This document shows positions 27,369 to 35,822 of a stretch of DNA of 64,000 bases, piece after piece (within the stretch, counting starts at the first letter, position 1; every line of letters begins with the position of its first letter). This DNA comes from Pseudomonas sp. SCA2728.1_7 (GTDB lineage: Bacteria; Pseudomonadota; Gammaproteobacteria; Pseudomonadales; Pseudomonadaceae): contig NZ_CP073104.1 of assembly GCF_018138145.1 (NCBI RefSeq), positions 930,001-994,000 of the forward strand. The letters are read 5' to 3'. The notes beneath the pieces were generated by a model. It did no database searches and had not been told where the DNA came from. It was given only the letters and a program-made list of their open reading frames with translations. A program made the position numbers and the translations under genes.

Positions 27369-27866
27369 ATGAGCGGAAAACCTGCTGCACGCCTTTCGGA
27401 CCCCACTAGCTGCCCTCTTCCGGGACATGGCACGAATCCAATTGCCAGTGGCTCGCCCAACGTGAACTTCGACGGACTTGCTGCCGCGCGGATGACCGAC
27501 AAGTCCGCCTGCGGCAGTCCAATCACCGGCGGCGTCAGCTCGACAGTTTTCATCAATGGCTTGAACGCTGCGACGATTGACAGCACAGGCGGACACGGCA
27601 ACGTCGTGGTGGGCGGTTCCGGAACAGTCATCATCGGCGACACCTTCGTCTCGGCACCTTTCAGCGGTCTGCTGCCGATGCCGGTGCACTTCAGCGACAA
27701 GATCAAGTTGATCGACGAAAGCACCGGTGAGCCCATGCCTAACCATGGCTACGCCATTCAACGCGCTAACGGCAGCTTCGAGTACGGAACCAGCGATGCG
27801 TTGGGGTTTACGCACGTTGTCAGTTCGCACGTGGCAGAAACCTTCAAACTCTTCCTGGAAGATTGA
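27369..27866 (+). CDS. PAAR-domain T6SS spike protein with C-terminal extension
   Basis: Residues 1-91 are a PAAR domain (PAARLSDPTSCPLPGHGTNP, then AARMTDKSACGSPITGG and GSGTVIIGD), the cone that caps the VgrG spike of type VI secretion systems. Residues about 105-165 (VHFSDKIKLIDESTGEPMP) form a short beta-rich extension of the kind that carries or docks an effector. It is followed 4 bases later by a lipase-like gene and then by a lipoprotein gene, a classic effector-immunity set. No VgrG, Hcp or sheath genes lie nearby, so it depends on a T6SS encoded elsewhere. Confidence 0.9.
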   Translation: MSGKPAARLSDPTSCPLPGHGTNPIASGSPNVNFDGLAAARMTDKSACGSPITGGVSSTVFINGLNAATIDSTGGHGNVVVGGSGTVIIGDTFVSAPFSGLLPMPVHFSDKIKLIDESTGEPMPNHGYAIQRANGSFEYGTSDALGFTHVVSSHVAETFKLFLED

Positions 27867-27870
27867 AAAC

Positions 27871-28605
27871 ATGCCGGCAGAGCAAATCCAGCTTCCAAAT
27901 GGCAATACCGCGAGTCTGGCAGTCACGCCGACGTTAACACTCGTGAAGGATCAGTCTGTAAAGACGGCTCCCGTTGCAATAAAGAAAGCGATAGTTTTTT
28001 TCATCGGCGGGGCTGCCGACCAGGAGAAATACTATTTCCAGGGCGCGTTCCACAATATCGATGACGCACAAAAACTGCTCGACGCCAAAATAGCCGGCAA
28101 CGCTAAGCTGAAGGCGAAATACACGGGCCTCCCTAAAAGCTATAAGGATGCAAGGGGGGCCGGCGATATCCAGACTCACTTCATCGACAACATCCCCAAT
28201 AAGTCCTGCCCGGTTTACATCGTCGGCCACAGTCTCGGCGCATGGAACGGTGCACATCTGTCACAGATCCTGTCCGAAGCCGGTTACACCATCAAATATC
28301 TGGTGACACTGGATCCCGTGGGTGAAGGGTTCCTCGTATGGCTGGGTTCCGACATCTATTTCTCTGAACCAACGCCTGTCGCCGAAACATGGATCAACAT
28401 CCGCGCCAACGCCAGTACACCCGACCAATCTGACGGTGTCGCTGACTTCGGCGAGCGCTGGATTATCGAAGCAGGTCCGACCATCAATAAAACCATTGAT
28501 AAGCACCATGCTTCTGCTGACTGGATGTTTTTCGAACCTGTGCAAGGAACGAAGTCCGCTTGCGATCTGATTTTTGATTCAATCACCGGTATCTTTGGCC
28601 AATGA
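27871..28605 (+). CDS. Putative T6SS lipase/phospholipase effector (alpha/beta hydrolase)
   Basis: This 244-residue protein has the nucleophile elbow GHSLG (119-123, Ser121), a possible acid D148 in VTLDPVG, and His212/213 in IDKHHASADW, giving a complete alpha/beta hydrolase triad. A hydrophobic strand KAIVFFIGGAAD opens the fold. There is no signal peptide, as expected for cargo delivered by a T6SS spike. The start at 27871 is 4 bases after the PAAR stop, although the frame is open further upstream within the PAAR gene. The lipoprotein gene overlaps its end. Membrane lipid hydrolysis in target cells is inferred. Confidence 0.8.
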   Translation: MPAEQIQLPNGNTASLAVTPTLTLVKDQSVKTAPVAIKKAIVFFIGGAADQEKYYFQGAFHNIDDAQKLLDAKIAGNAKLKAKYTGLPKSYKDARGAGDIQTHFIDNIPNKSCPVYIVGHSLGAWNGAHLSQILSEAGYTIKYLVTLDPVGEGFLVWLGSDIYFSEPTPVAETWINIRANASTPDQSDGVADFGERWIIEAGPTINKTIDKHHASADWMFFEPVQGTKSACDLIFDSITGIFGQ

Positions 28606-29117
28606 ACAGCTTCCGCGCGGTCATTTACCTGGGCGTTCTTCTCTGCACTGGCTGCGTAAAAACGGCCAGTATTCCACCCGCCGACCTCACGTTATCGTCG
28701 TTTGAGCTCGGCCCCGCCAATCTGTTCACGGCACACTTCAACTCCACTGTGGATTTGCAGAACGCTTTCAATGATTACGAAAGTTCCAACCAGCTCAGCC
28801 CCACCCTGATCTGCTCTCTGAACCGAGACATGGAATTCTCATCCGAGCATTCAATCGCGGTAAAAGCCGAAGGGCGAGTGAACGCAAGCAGTCAAGCCAG
28901 GCCCAATTACAAGTTTTCCTCCGATCTGATCTTTTACTACACCAATGCGGATGGAACGCAACGCGACTTGAATGACTACGACGCCATCAAACCGTTGCTG
29001 GCGTCGCAAGCTTCAATCCCGTGCAAAGTTCGCATAACTGCCTATGGGTATGAGGCGTATTACACGAACACGTTATTCATCCCGGCCAGGATCATGATTG
29101 AACAGATCTTCAGATAA
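28602..29117 (+). CDS. Lipoprotein, probable immunity protein of the lipase effector
   Basis: The 171-residue product starts MNSFRAVIYLGVLLCTGC, a type II signal with lipid-attachment Cys18, so it should sit in the periplasm anchored to a membrane. The mature part is beta-rich with two Cys (SLNRDMEFS region and SIPCKVRITAYG). It overlaps the lipase gene by ATGA. Periplasmic lipoproteins paired with T6SS lipase effectors are commonly their immunity proteins, which is the inferred role. Confidence 0.7.
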   Translation: MNSFRAVIYLGVLLCTGCVKTASIPPADLTLSSFELGPANLFTAHFNSTVDLQNAFNDYESSNQLSPTLICSLNRDMEFSSEHSIAVKAEGRVNASSQARPNYKFSSDLIFYYTNADGTQRDLNDYDAIKPLLASQASIPCKVRITAYGYEAYYTNTLFIPARIMIEQIFR

Positions 29118-29187
29118 CCGCCCTTTGCTGAGCCTGGCGCAGGGAATTGGCGAAGCTCTGATGGTCACTTGATTGCACCCATAAAAA

Positions 29188-29214
29188 AGCCCGGAAACCG
29201 TCCCCGGGCTTTTT
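29188..29214 (+). terminator. Rho-independent terminator of the PAAR/lipase/lipoprotein operon
   Basis: AGCCCGG pairs with CCGGGCT around a nine-base loop, followed by TTTT and preceded by an A-run. Confidence 0.85.
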
Positions 29215-29361
29215 CATTTGTGCGCCTCTTTTGCGTTTTTGTGCGACACATCCCCTTTCAGGACTCCCGCAAGGCTCTGGCACGGTGTTAGTTTGTAAGT
29301 GTATGTGTCTCAGCGTTGAGGCACGCCTAACTCACTGCCCTGCAAAGGAATGCCCTTCGTA

Positions 29362-31101
29362 ATGAATGTCCCTTTCAAAAAACTGGCTGCCACCACTTTA
29401 ATGCTGGCCGGTCTTGCCGTATTCACCGCGCCCGCGCAAGCCAATATCACCACGCAGCAGAGCGCTGAAATTCTCAAGACCTACAGCGCCGACAAAGCCA
29501 CGGACTTCCGCCAGTTCCTTGGCAGCCTGGGCAAGAGCGATCTGGCGAAAACCGCCGACATCGGCCCGGCGATTGGTGCGTACCTTGATAACAAGACCCT
29601 GACCGCCGAGCAGCAGAACGAAATCTATCGTCTGCTGGGTCTCTACACGCGCGCGAAATACAGCGCCGCCGCCACCGAAACCCTGCGCGAACTGGTCGAG
29701 ATCCCGACCTTTCGCAAGGACGGTGTCGAACAGCATGAAAACCCGGAATTCACCAAGATCGCGGCGAAGATTCAGAGCCTTGCCGAGTCGTTCAATCTGA
29801 AATTCCGCAACATCGACAACCGCGTCTACGAGATCTCTCTCGACGGCAGCGGCGATGAAGTGGTTGGCATTCATGCGCATGCCGATGTGGTGCCGGTAAC
29901 GCCGGAAAACTGGGTGCTCAAAGATGGCACCCGCCTCGACCCGTTCAAGATCACCCTGATCGGCGATCGCATGTACGGTCGCGGCACCGAGGATGACAAG
30001 AACGGTATCGTGGTTACGCTGTATGCCATGAAAGTCATCAAGGAAGAAAAGCTGCCGCTGGTGCGCAACTTCAAGTTGCTGGTCGACACCACCGAAGAAA
30101 CCACGGGCGACGCGATCCCTTACTACTTCGAACGCAATCCGACGCCGAACTACAACCTCGCGCTGGATGGTGGTTACCCGGTGGTGATTGCCGAGAAAGG
30201 CTACGGCACCGTCATGGCCGACTTTGCCAAGCGCAAAGGTGAAGGCAAAGGTGCGGAAATCATCTCGATGACCGGTGGCCTGGCGACCAACCAGATTCCA
30301 TCGGCGTCGGTCGCCACGCTGGTAACCGACACGCCTGCGGAACTGGCTGCCAGCCTGCAAAAGGCCGGTGACGCGTTTGCCAAGCACAACGGCGGCGATT
30401 TCCAGGTGAGCGCCAAGGTCGACGGCAAAGACGTCAAACTGACCGTGACTGGCGTATCTGCGCACTCCTCCGAGCCCGAATCCGGGGTCAACCCGGTCGC
30501 GCGCATGCTGGTCTTTATCAATAGCCTTGATGGCAAAGTCGCGTTCAAGCACAACCACATCACCGATGCCGCACGTTACGCTGCCGACAATTGGGGTCTG
30601 GATTACCTGGGCAACAAGCTGAATGTCGGTTTCTCCGATGCCTTCATGGGGCCGCTGACAACGTCGCCGACCTACGTCGGCATGGACGAAAAGGCCTTCA
30701 AACTCGCGGTCAACCTGCGCGTGCCGAAGGGCAAGTCGCCGGAGAAACTCAAGACTGAAATCGCTGAGAAACTGGCTGCCTGGAGCAAGAAAAGCCACGT
30801 AACCGTAGCCTTCGACTATTCGATCGCCGAGCCTATGTACCGCAATCCTGAGGGCGAATGGGTCAAGGCATTGTTGGCGGTTTCGACAGAAAACCTCGGT
30901 ATGAAACACGAGTTCGGCACCTCCGCCGGCGCCACCTCGGTGCATGAGTTGCCGAACGGCGTGCAATTCGGTCTGGCCATGCCGAACGTGAAGTACACCG
31001 GTCACACCGATGGCGAGTTCAAGACCGTGGAGCAATTCCAGCTGGACCTGCAGATCGTGACCGAAATGATCGGCCGCATCGGCCAGTTGCCGAAACTCTG
31101 A
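29362..31101 (+). CDS. Secreted M20-family dipeptidase (metallopeptidase)
   Basis: This 579-residue protein begins with a Sec signal (MNVPFKKLAATTLMLAG, then FTAPAQA) and is periplasmic. M20 zinc-site motifs are present: HAHADVVPV, RGTEDDKNG, and TTEET, as in PepV-like dipeptidases. The central lid domain carries GVSAHSSEPESGVNP. It should cleave dipeptides or related small peptides. The frame includes an earlier ATG at 29350, but AAAGGA sits too close to that one and suits the ATG at 29362. It is monocistronic with a terminator on each side. Confidence 0.92.
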   Translation: MNVPFKKLAATTLMLAGLAVFTAPAQANITTQQSAEILKTYSADKATDFRQFLGSLGKSDLAKTADIGPAIGAYLDNKTLTAEQQNEIYRLLGLYTRAKYSAAATETLRELVEIPTFRKDGVEQHENPEFTKIAAKIQSLAESFNLKFRNIDNRVYEISLDGSGDEVVGIHAHADVVPVTPENWVLKDGTRLDPFKITLIGDRMYGRGTEDDKNGIVVTLYAMKVIKEEKLPLVRNFKLLVDTTEETTGDAIPYYFERNPTPNYNLALDGGYPVVIAEKGYGTVMADFAKRKGEGKGAEIISMTGGLATNQIPSASVATLVTDTPAELAASLQKAGDAFAKHNGGDFQVSAKVDGKDVKLTVTGVSAHSSEPESGVNPVARMLVFINSLDGKVAFKHNHITDAARYAADNWGLDYLGNKLNVGFSDAFMGPLTTSPTYVGMDEKAFKLAVNLRVPKGKSPEKLKTEIAEKLAAWSKKSHVTVAFDYSIAEPMYRNPEGEWVKALLAVSTENLGMKHEFGTSAGATSVHELPNGVQFGLAMPNVKYTGHTDGEFKTVEQFQLDLQIVTEMIGRIGQLPKL

Positions 31102-31111
31102 CCGCATTGTC

Positions 31112-31145
31112 GAACCCGCCGCCATGGCGGGTTCGGCATTTTTAA
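31112..31145 (+). terminator. Rho-independent terminator of the dipeptidase gene
   Basis: GAACCCGCC pairs with GGCGGGTTC around a five-base loop, followed by GGCATTTTTAAT. Confidence 0.8.
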
Positions 31146-31274
31146 TCCGCGCATAATCCTTGCCGCGCAGCCTCGCCCCAGACTTTTGCACACTGGGCAA
31201 CACAGAGTTGCCCTCAAAGAGATTGATAGCCACCTAACGAAAGGTGCATGCTAGAGGGCTAGTTCGAGTCTTAT

Positions 31275-31298
31275 ATCATTCCGAATGATAGTTACCTT
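31275..31298 (+). promoter_or_regulatory. Candidate MexT box upstream of mexE
   Basis: ATCA-N5-AATGAT-N4-ACCTT lies 75 bases before mexE. It follows the MexT consensus as I recall it, ATCA-N5-GTCGAT-N4-ACYAT, in spacing and most positions, and its first part is a perfect palindrome ATCATT-CCG-AATGAT. No mexT gene lies in the window, so the regulator would act from elsewhere. Confidence 0.55.
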
Positions 31299-31373
31299 TG
31301 CTTCATTCGATTCGTGCCATCACACCCCGCCGAGCATCATCCGCCCATCTTCAATACATTGGCGGATGCATCC

Positions 31374-32627
31374 ATGGAACAGTCACTCAAACATTTGCGC
31401 TTCCCGTTGGCCATGTTGGCCGTACTGGTGATGAGCGCCTGCGGCAAGACTCCGGAGACTGCCGCCACTATGCCCGCTGCGAAAGTCAGCGTGGCCAAGG
31501 TGCTGGAACAACCGGTCAACGAGTGGGACGAATTCACCGGGCGCCTCGAAGCGCCGGAAACCGTTGAAATCCGTCCACGGGTCTCCGGCCAGATCGATGA
31601 CGTCGCGTTCACTGAAGGCGCACTGGTCAAAAAAGGCGACCTGCTGTTCCAGATCGACCCGCGTCCGTTTCAAGCCGAGGTTCGCCGCCTCGAAGCACTC
31701 GTAGCTCAATCCCGCGCCAACGCCACCCGCAGTGAAAACGAAGCCGGTCGTGGTGAACGTCTGCGCGCCAGCAACGCCATTTCCGCCGAACTGGCCGACT
31801 CGCGTACCAGCGCTGCCCAAGAAGCCCGCGCCGCCGTCGGTGCCCTGCAAGCGCAACTGGACCTGGCCAAACTGAACCTCAGCTTCACCCGCGTAACCGC
31901 GCCGATCAGTGGCCGCGTCAGCCGTGCCGAGATCACCGCCGGCAACCTGGTGACCGCCGACACCACGCCATTGACCAGTGTGGTTTCCACTGACCGCGTC
32001 TACGCCTACTTCGACGCCGATGAGCGGGTGTTTCTCAAATACACCCAACTTGCCCGTAACGGCCAGCGCGGCGCGACCACTCCGGTGTACATGGGCCTGT
32101 CCAATGAAGACGGCAACCCGCACCTCGGCCAGATGAACTTCGTCGACAACCAGGTCAACCCGAAAACCGGCACCATCCGTGGTCGTGCGGTGTTCGATAA
32201 CAGCGATGGCACTTACACCCCGGGCCTCTACGCACGCCTGAAGCTGGTCGGCAGCGGCACCTACAACGCCATGCTGATCAACGACGAAGCCGTCGGTACC
32301 GATCTCGGCAAGAAGTTCGTACTGGTGATGGATGCGGACAACAAAACCGCGTACCGCGCCGTTGAACTGGGTCCGAAAATCGAAGGCCTGCGCATCGTTC
32401 GTAATGGCCTGAACAAGGACGACACGATCATCGTCAAGGGTCTGCAACGGGTTCGTCCTGGCTCCCCGGTCACGCCTGAAGTGGTGCCGATGGCCAGCGA
32501 ACAGACCATCGCGGCACTCGCTCAACAACGTCAAGCGCTGGAAGCCAGCAACCTGCCCAAAGTCGCCCCTGCCAAAGGCGCGTCCGGTTCGGTTGTGAAG
32601 CTGGCTGCTACGACCCCACGCGGTTAA
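31374..32627 (+). CDS. mexE: RND efflux periplasmic adaptor, MexE type
   Basis: The 417-residue lipoprotein-like adaptor (MEQSLKHLRFPLAMLAVLVM then SACGKTPE, a lipobox with Cys) links the inner-membrane pump to the outer-membrane channel. It has the biotinyl-lipoyl halves (VEIRPRVSGQIDDVAFTEGA and FTRVTAPISGRVSRAEIT) around a helical hairpin, and a beta-barrel region. The sequence closely follows P. aeruginosa MexE from memory. It is the first gene of mexEF-oprN, with a start at 31374 that leaves out an implausible upstream extension. MexEF-OprN pumps export chloramphenicol, fluoroquinolones and quinolone-signal precursors and are usually silent unless MexT is active. Confidence 0.93.
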   Translation: MEQSLKHLRFPLAMLAVLVMSACGKTPETAATMPAAKVSVAKVLEQPVNEWDEFTGRLEAPETVEIRPRVSGQIDDVAFTEGALVKKGDLLFQIDPRPFQAEVRRLEALVAQSRANATRSENEAGRGERLRASNAISAELADSRTSAAQEARAAVGALQAQLDLAKLNLSFTRVTAPISGRVSRAEITAGNLVTADTTPLTSVVSTDRVYAYFDADERVFLKYTQLARNGQRGATTPVYMGLSNEDGNPHLGQMNFVDNQVNPKTGTIRGRAVFDNSDGTYTPGLYARLKLVGSGTYNAMLINDEAVGTDLGKKFVLVMDADNKTAYRAVELGPKIEGLRIVRNGLNKDDTIIVKGLQRVRPGSPVTPEVVPMASEQTIAALAQQRQALEASNLPKVAPAKGASGSVVKLAATTPRG

Positions 32628-32642
32628 GGGACGACAACTCCG

Positions 32643-35600
32643 ATGAATTTTTCCCAATTCTTCATTTCACGGCCGATCTTCGCAGCGGTGCTGTCGCTGT
32701 TGATCCTGATCGCCGGTGCGATCTCGCTGTTCCAGCTACCGATCAGCGAATACCCGGAAGTCGTGCCGCCAACCGTGGTGGTACGTGCCAACTTCCCAGG
32801 CGCCAACCCTAAAGTCATCGGTGAAACCGTGGCCGCTCCGCTGGAGCAGGCCATCACCGGTGTCGAGAACATGCTGTACATGTCCTCGCAGTCGACCGCT
32901 GACGGCAAGATCACCCTGACCATCACCTTCGCCCTGGGCACTGACCTGGACAATGCGCAGGTGCAGGTGCAAAACCGGGTGACCCGAACCGAGCCGAAGC
33001 TTCCCGAGGAAGTGACGCGCATCGGTATCACCGTCGACAAGGCTTCGCCCGACCTGACCATGGTTGTGCACTTGACCTCCCCGGACAAGCGCTACGACAT
33101 GCTCTACCTGTCCAACTACGCAATCCTCAACATCAAGGATGAGCTCGCTCGTCTGAACGGTGTTGGTGATGTGCAGTTGTTTGGTATGGGCGATTACTCG
33201 CTGCGGGTCTGGCTCGATCCAAACAAGACCGCTTCGCGCAATCTGACCGCGACCGATGTGGTCACCGCGATTCGTGAGCAAAACCGCCAGGTGGCTGCCG
33301 GTCAGTTGGGTGCGCCCCCTGCCCCGAATGCCCAGAGCTTCCAGCTGTCGGTCAACACACAGGGTCGTCTGGTCTCAGAAGAAGAGTTCGAGAACATCAT
33401 CATTCGTGCAGGCGACGACGGTGAAATCACTCGCCTCAAGGACATCGCTCGCGTTGAACTGGGCTCCAGCCAATATGCGCTGCGTTCGTTGCTGGACAAC
33501 CAGCCGGCCGTAGCCATCCCGATCTTTCAGCGTCCAGGCTCCAATGCCATCGACATCTCGAACGACGTTCGGGCGAAAATGGACGAGTTGAAGAAAGGCT
33601 TCCCGCAAGGCATGGATTACAGCATCGTCTATGACCCGACGATCTTCGTGCGCGGTTCGATCGAAGCGGTGGTACACACCCTCTTCGAAGCACTGATCCT
33701 CGTGGTACTGGTGGTGATCCTGTTCCTGCAAACCTGGCGCGCCTCGATCATTCCGTTGGTGGCGGTGCCGGTATCGCTGATCGGTACGTTTGCGGTGATG
33801 CACCTGTTCGGCTTCTCGCTCAACGCGCTGTCCTTGTTCGGATTGGTGCTGGCCATCGGTATCGTGGTGGACGACGCCATCGTGGTGGTGGAGAACGTCG
33901 AACGGAACATTGAACTCGGACTGACACCGGTCGAAGCCACCAAACGGGCGATGCGTGAAGTAACCGGTCCGATCGTTGCCACGGCTCTGGTGCTATGTGC
34001 GGTGTTCATTCCGGCAGCGTTCATCTCCGGTCTCACCGGGCAGTTCTACAAACAGTTTGCACTGACCATCGCCATCTCGACCGTGATCTCGGCGTTCAAC
34101 TCGCTGACCCTGTCGCCAGCGCTGGCCGCTGTATTGCTGAAAAGCCATGACGCACCGAAAGACCGCTTCTCCAAGGCACTCGACAAGATCTTCGGTGGCT
34201 GGCTGTTCCGTCCGTTCAACCGCTTCTTTGACCGCGCCAGCCATGGCTACGTCGGTACGGTGGGCCGGGTTATCCGCAGCAGCGGCATCGCCCTTCTGCT
34301 CTACGCCGGTCTGATGGTGCTGACCTTCTTCGGTTTCTCCAGCACGCCGACCGGTTTCGTCCCCGGCCAGGACAAGCAGTACCTGGTAGCTTTCGCACAA
34401 CTGCCGGACGCTTCGAGCCTGGATCGCACCGAAGAAGTGATCAAGCGCATGTCCGACCTGGCACTGAAACAGCCAGGCGTGGAAAGCGCCGTAGCGTTCC
34501 CGGGTCTGTCGATCAACGGCTTCACCAACAGCCCGAACGCCGGCATCGTCTTCGTGACCCTGAAACCGTTCGACGAACGTAAAGACCCGAGCATGTCCGC
34601 CGGCGCAATCGCCGGTGCCTTGAACGGCCAGTACGCGAACATTCAAGAGGCGTACATGGCGATCTTCCCGCCACCGCCGGTACAAGGTCTGGGCACCATT
34701 GGTGGTTTCCGCCTGCAAATCGAAGACCGGGGCAACCTGGGCTACGACGAGCTGTACAAAGAAACCATGAACATAATCAACAAGAGCCACAGCGTGCCGG
34801 AACTGGCCGGGCTGTTCACCAGTTACACCGTGAACGTGCCGCAAGTCGATGCCGCCATCGACCGTGAAAAAGCCAAGACCCACGGCGTGGCCGTCAGCGA
34901 CATCTTCGACACCCTGCAGATCTACCTGGGTTCGTTGTATGCCAACGACTTCAACCGCTTCGGGCGCACCTATCAGGTCAACGTTCAGGCCGAGCAACAG
35001 TTCCGCCTCGAATCCGACCAGATCGGCCAGCTGAAAGTACGCAACAACAAAGGCGAAATGATCCCGCTGGCGACCTTCATCAAGGTCAGCGACACCTCGG
35101 GCCCGGATCGCGTGATGCACTACAACGGCTTCATCACCGCAGAAATCAACGGCGCGGCTGCTCCCGGTTACAGCTCCGGCCAGGCGGAAAAAGCCATCGA
35201 GAAACTGTTGAAGGATGAACTGCCGAACGGCATGACCTACGAGTGGACCGACCTGACCTACCAGCAGATTCTGTCCGGCAACACCGCGCTGTTCGTGTTC
35301 CCGCTCTGCGTATTGCTGGCGTTCCTCGTGCTGGCCGCTCAATACGAAAGCTGGAGCCTGCCACTGGCGGTGATCCTGATCGTACCGATGACCCTGCTGT
35401 CGGCCATCACCGGTGTGATCATCTCGGGCGGTGACAACAACATCTTCACCCAGATTGGCTTGATCGTACTGGTGGGACTTGCCTGTAAGAACGCGATTCT
35501 GATCGTCGAATTCGCCAAGGACAAACAGGAAGAAGGCCTCGACCCGCTCGCTGCGGTTCTCGAAGCTTGCCGTCTGCGTCTGCGGCCGATCCTGATGACC

Positions 35601-35822
35601 TCCTTCGCGTTCATCATGGGTGTGGTGCCACTGGTGTTCTCCAGCGGTGCCGGTGCCGAGATGCGTCACGCCATGGGTGTGGCGGTGTTCTCCGGGATGC
35701 TCGGGGTGACCTTCTTCGGTCTGTTGCTGACACCAGTGTTCTACGTACTGATCCGTAACTTTGTCGAACGCGGCGAAGCCCGCAAAGCGGCCAAAGCTCT
35801 GAAACTGGAGGCGCAACAATGA
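32643..35822 (+). CDS. mexF: RND efflux inner-membrane transporter, MexF type
   Basis: This 1059-residue HAE1-type RND pump has twelve membrane helices and two large periplasmic loops. The proton-relay helix reads LVLAIGIVVDDAIVVVENVE (TM4, with the paired Asp), and the TM10 Lys lies in GLACKNAILIVEFAK. The start MNFSQFFISRPIFAAV is the standard MexF start. It exchanges protons for drugs, working with the adaptor 15 bases upstream and the channel whose start overlaps its stop (ATGA). The protein is complete and shows no disrupted motif. Confidence 0.96.
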   Translation: MNFSQFFISRPIFAAVLSLLILIAGAISLFQLPISEYPEVVPPTVVVRANFPGANPKVIGETVAAPLEQAITGVENMLYMSSQSTADGKITLTITFALGTDLDNAQVQVQNRVTRTEPKLPEEVTRIGITVDKASPDLTMVVHLTSPDKRYDMLYLSNYAILNIKDELARLNGVGDVQLFGMGDYSLRVWLDPNKTASRNLTATDVVTAIREQNRQVAAGQLGAPPAPNAQSFQLSVNTQGRLVSEEEFENIIIRAGDDGEITRLKDIARVELGSSQYALRSLLDNQPAVAIPIFQRPGSNAIDISNDVRAKMDELKKGFPQGMDYSIVYDPTIFVRGSIEAVVHTLFEALILVVLVVILFLQTWRASIIPLVAVPVSLIGTFAVMHLFGFSLNALSLFGLVLAIGIVVDDAIVVVENVERNIELGLTPVEATKRAMREVTGPIVATALVLCAVFIPAAFISGLTGQFYKQFALTIAISTVISAFNSLTLSPALAAVLLKSHDAPKDRFSKALDKIFGGWLFRPFNRFFDRASHGYVGTVGRVIRSSGIALLLYAGLMVLTFFGFSSTPTGFVPGQDKQYLVAFAQLPDASSLDRTEEVIKRMSDLALKQPGVESAVAFPGLSINGFTNSPNAGIVFVTLKPFDERKDPSMSAGAIAGALNGQYANIQEAYMAIFPPPPVQGLGTIGGFRLQIEDRGNLGYDELYKETMNIINKSHSVPELAGLFTSYTVNVPQVDAAIDREKAKTHGVAVSDIFDTLQIYLGSLYANDFNRFGRTYQVNVQAEQQFRLESDQIGQLKVRNNKGEMIPLATFIKVSDTSGPDRVMHYNGFITAEINGAAAPGYSSGQAEKAIEKLLKDELPNGMTYEWTDLTYQQILSGNTALFVFPLCVLLAFLVLAAQYESWSLPLAVILIVPMTLLSAITGVIISGGDNNIFTQIGLIVLVGLACKNAILIVEFAKDKQEEGLDPLAAVLEACRLRLRPILMTSFAFIMGVVPLVFSSGAGAEMRHAMGVAVFSGMLGVTFFGLLLTPVFYVLIRNFVERGEARKAAKALKLEAQQ

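Noticed and set aside
29398..31233. 611-residue reverse frame opposite the dipeptidase gene
   Set aside because: It is the antisense shadow of a clear M20 peptidase with signal peptide and metal motifs; its translation has no recognisable domain.
33993..35819. 608-residue reverse frame opposite mexF
   Set aside because: Antisense shadow of an unambiguous RND transporter gene.
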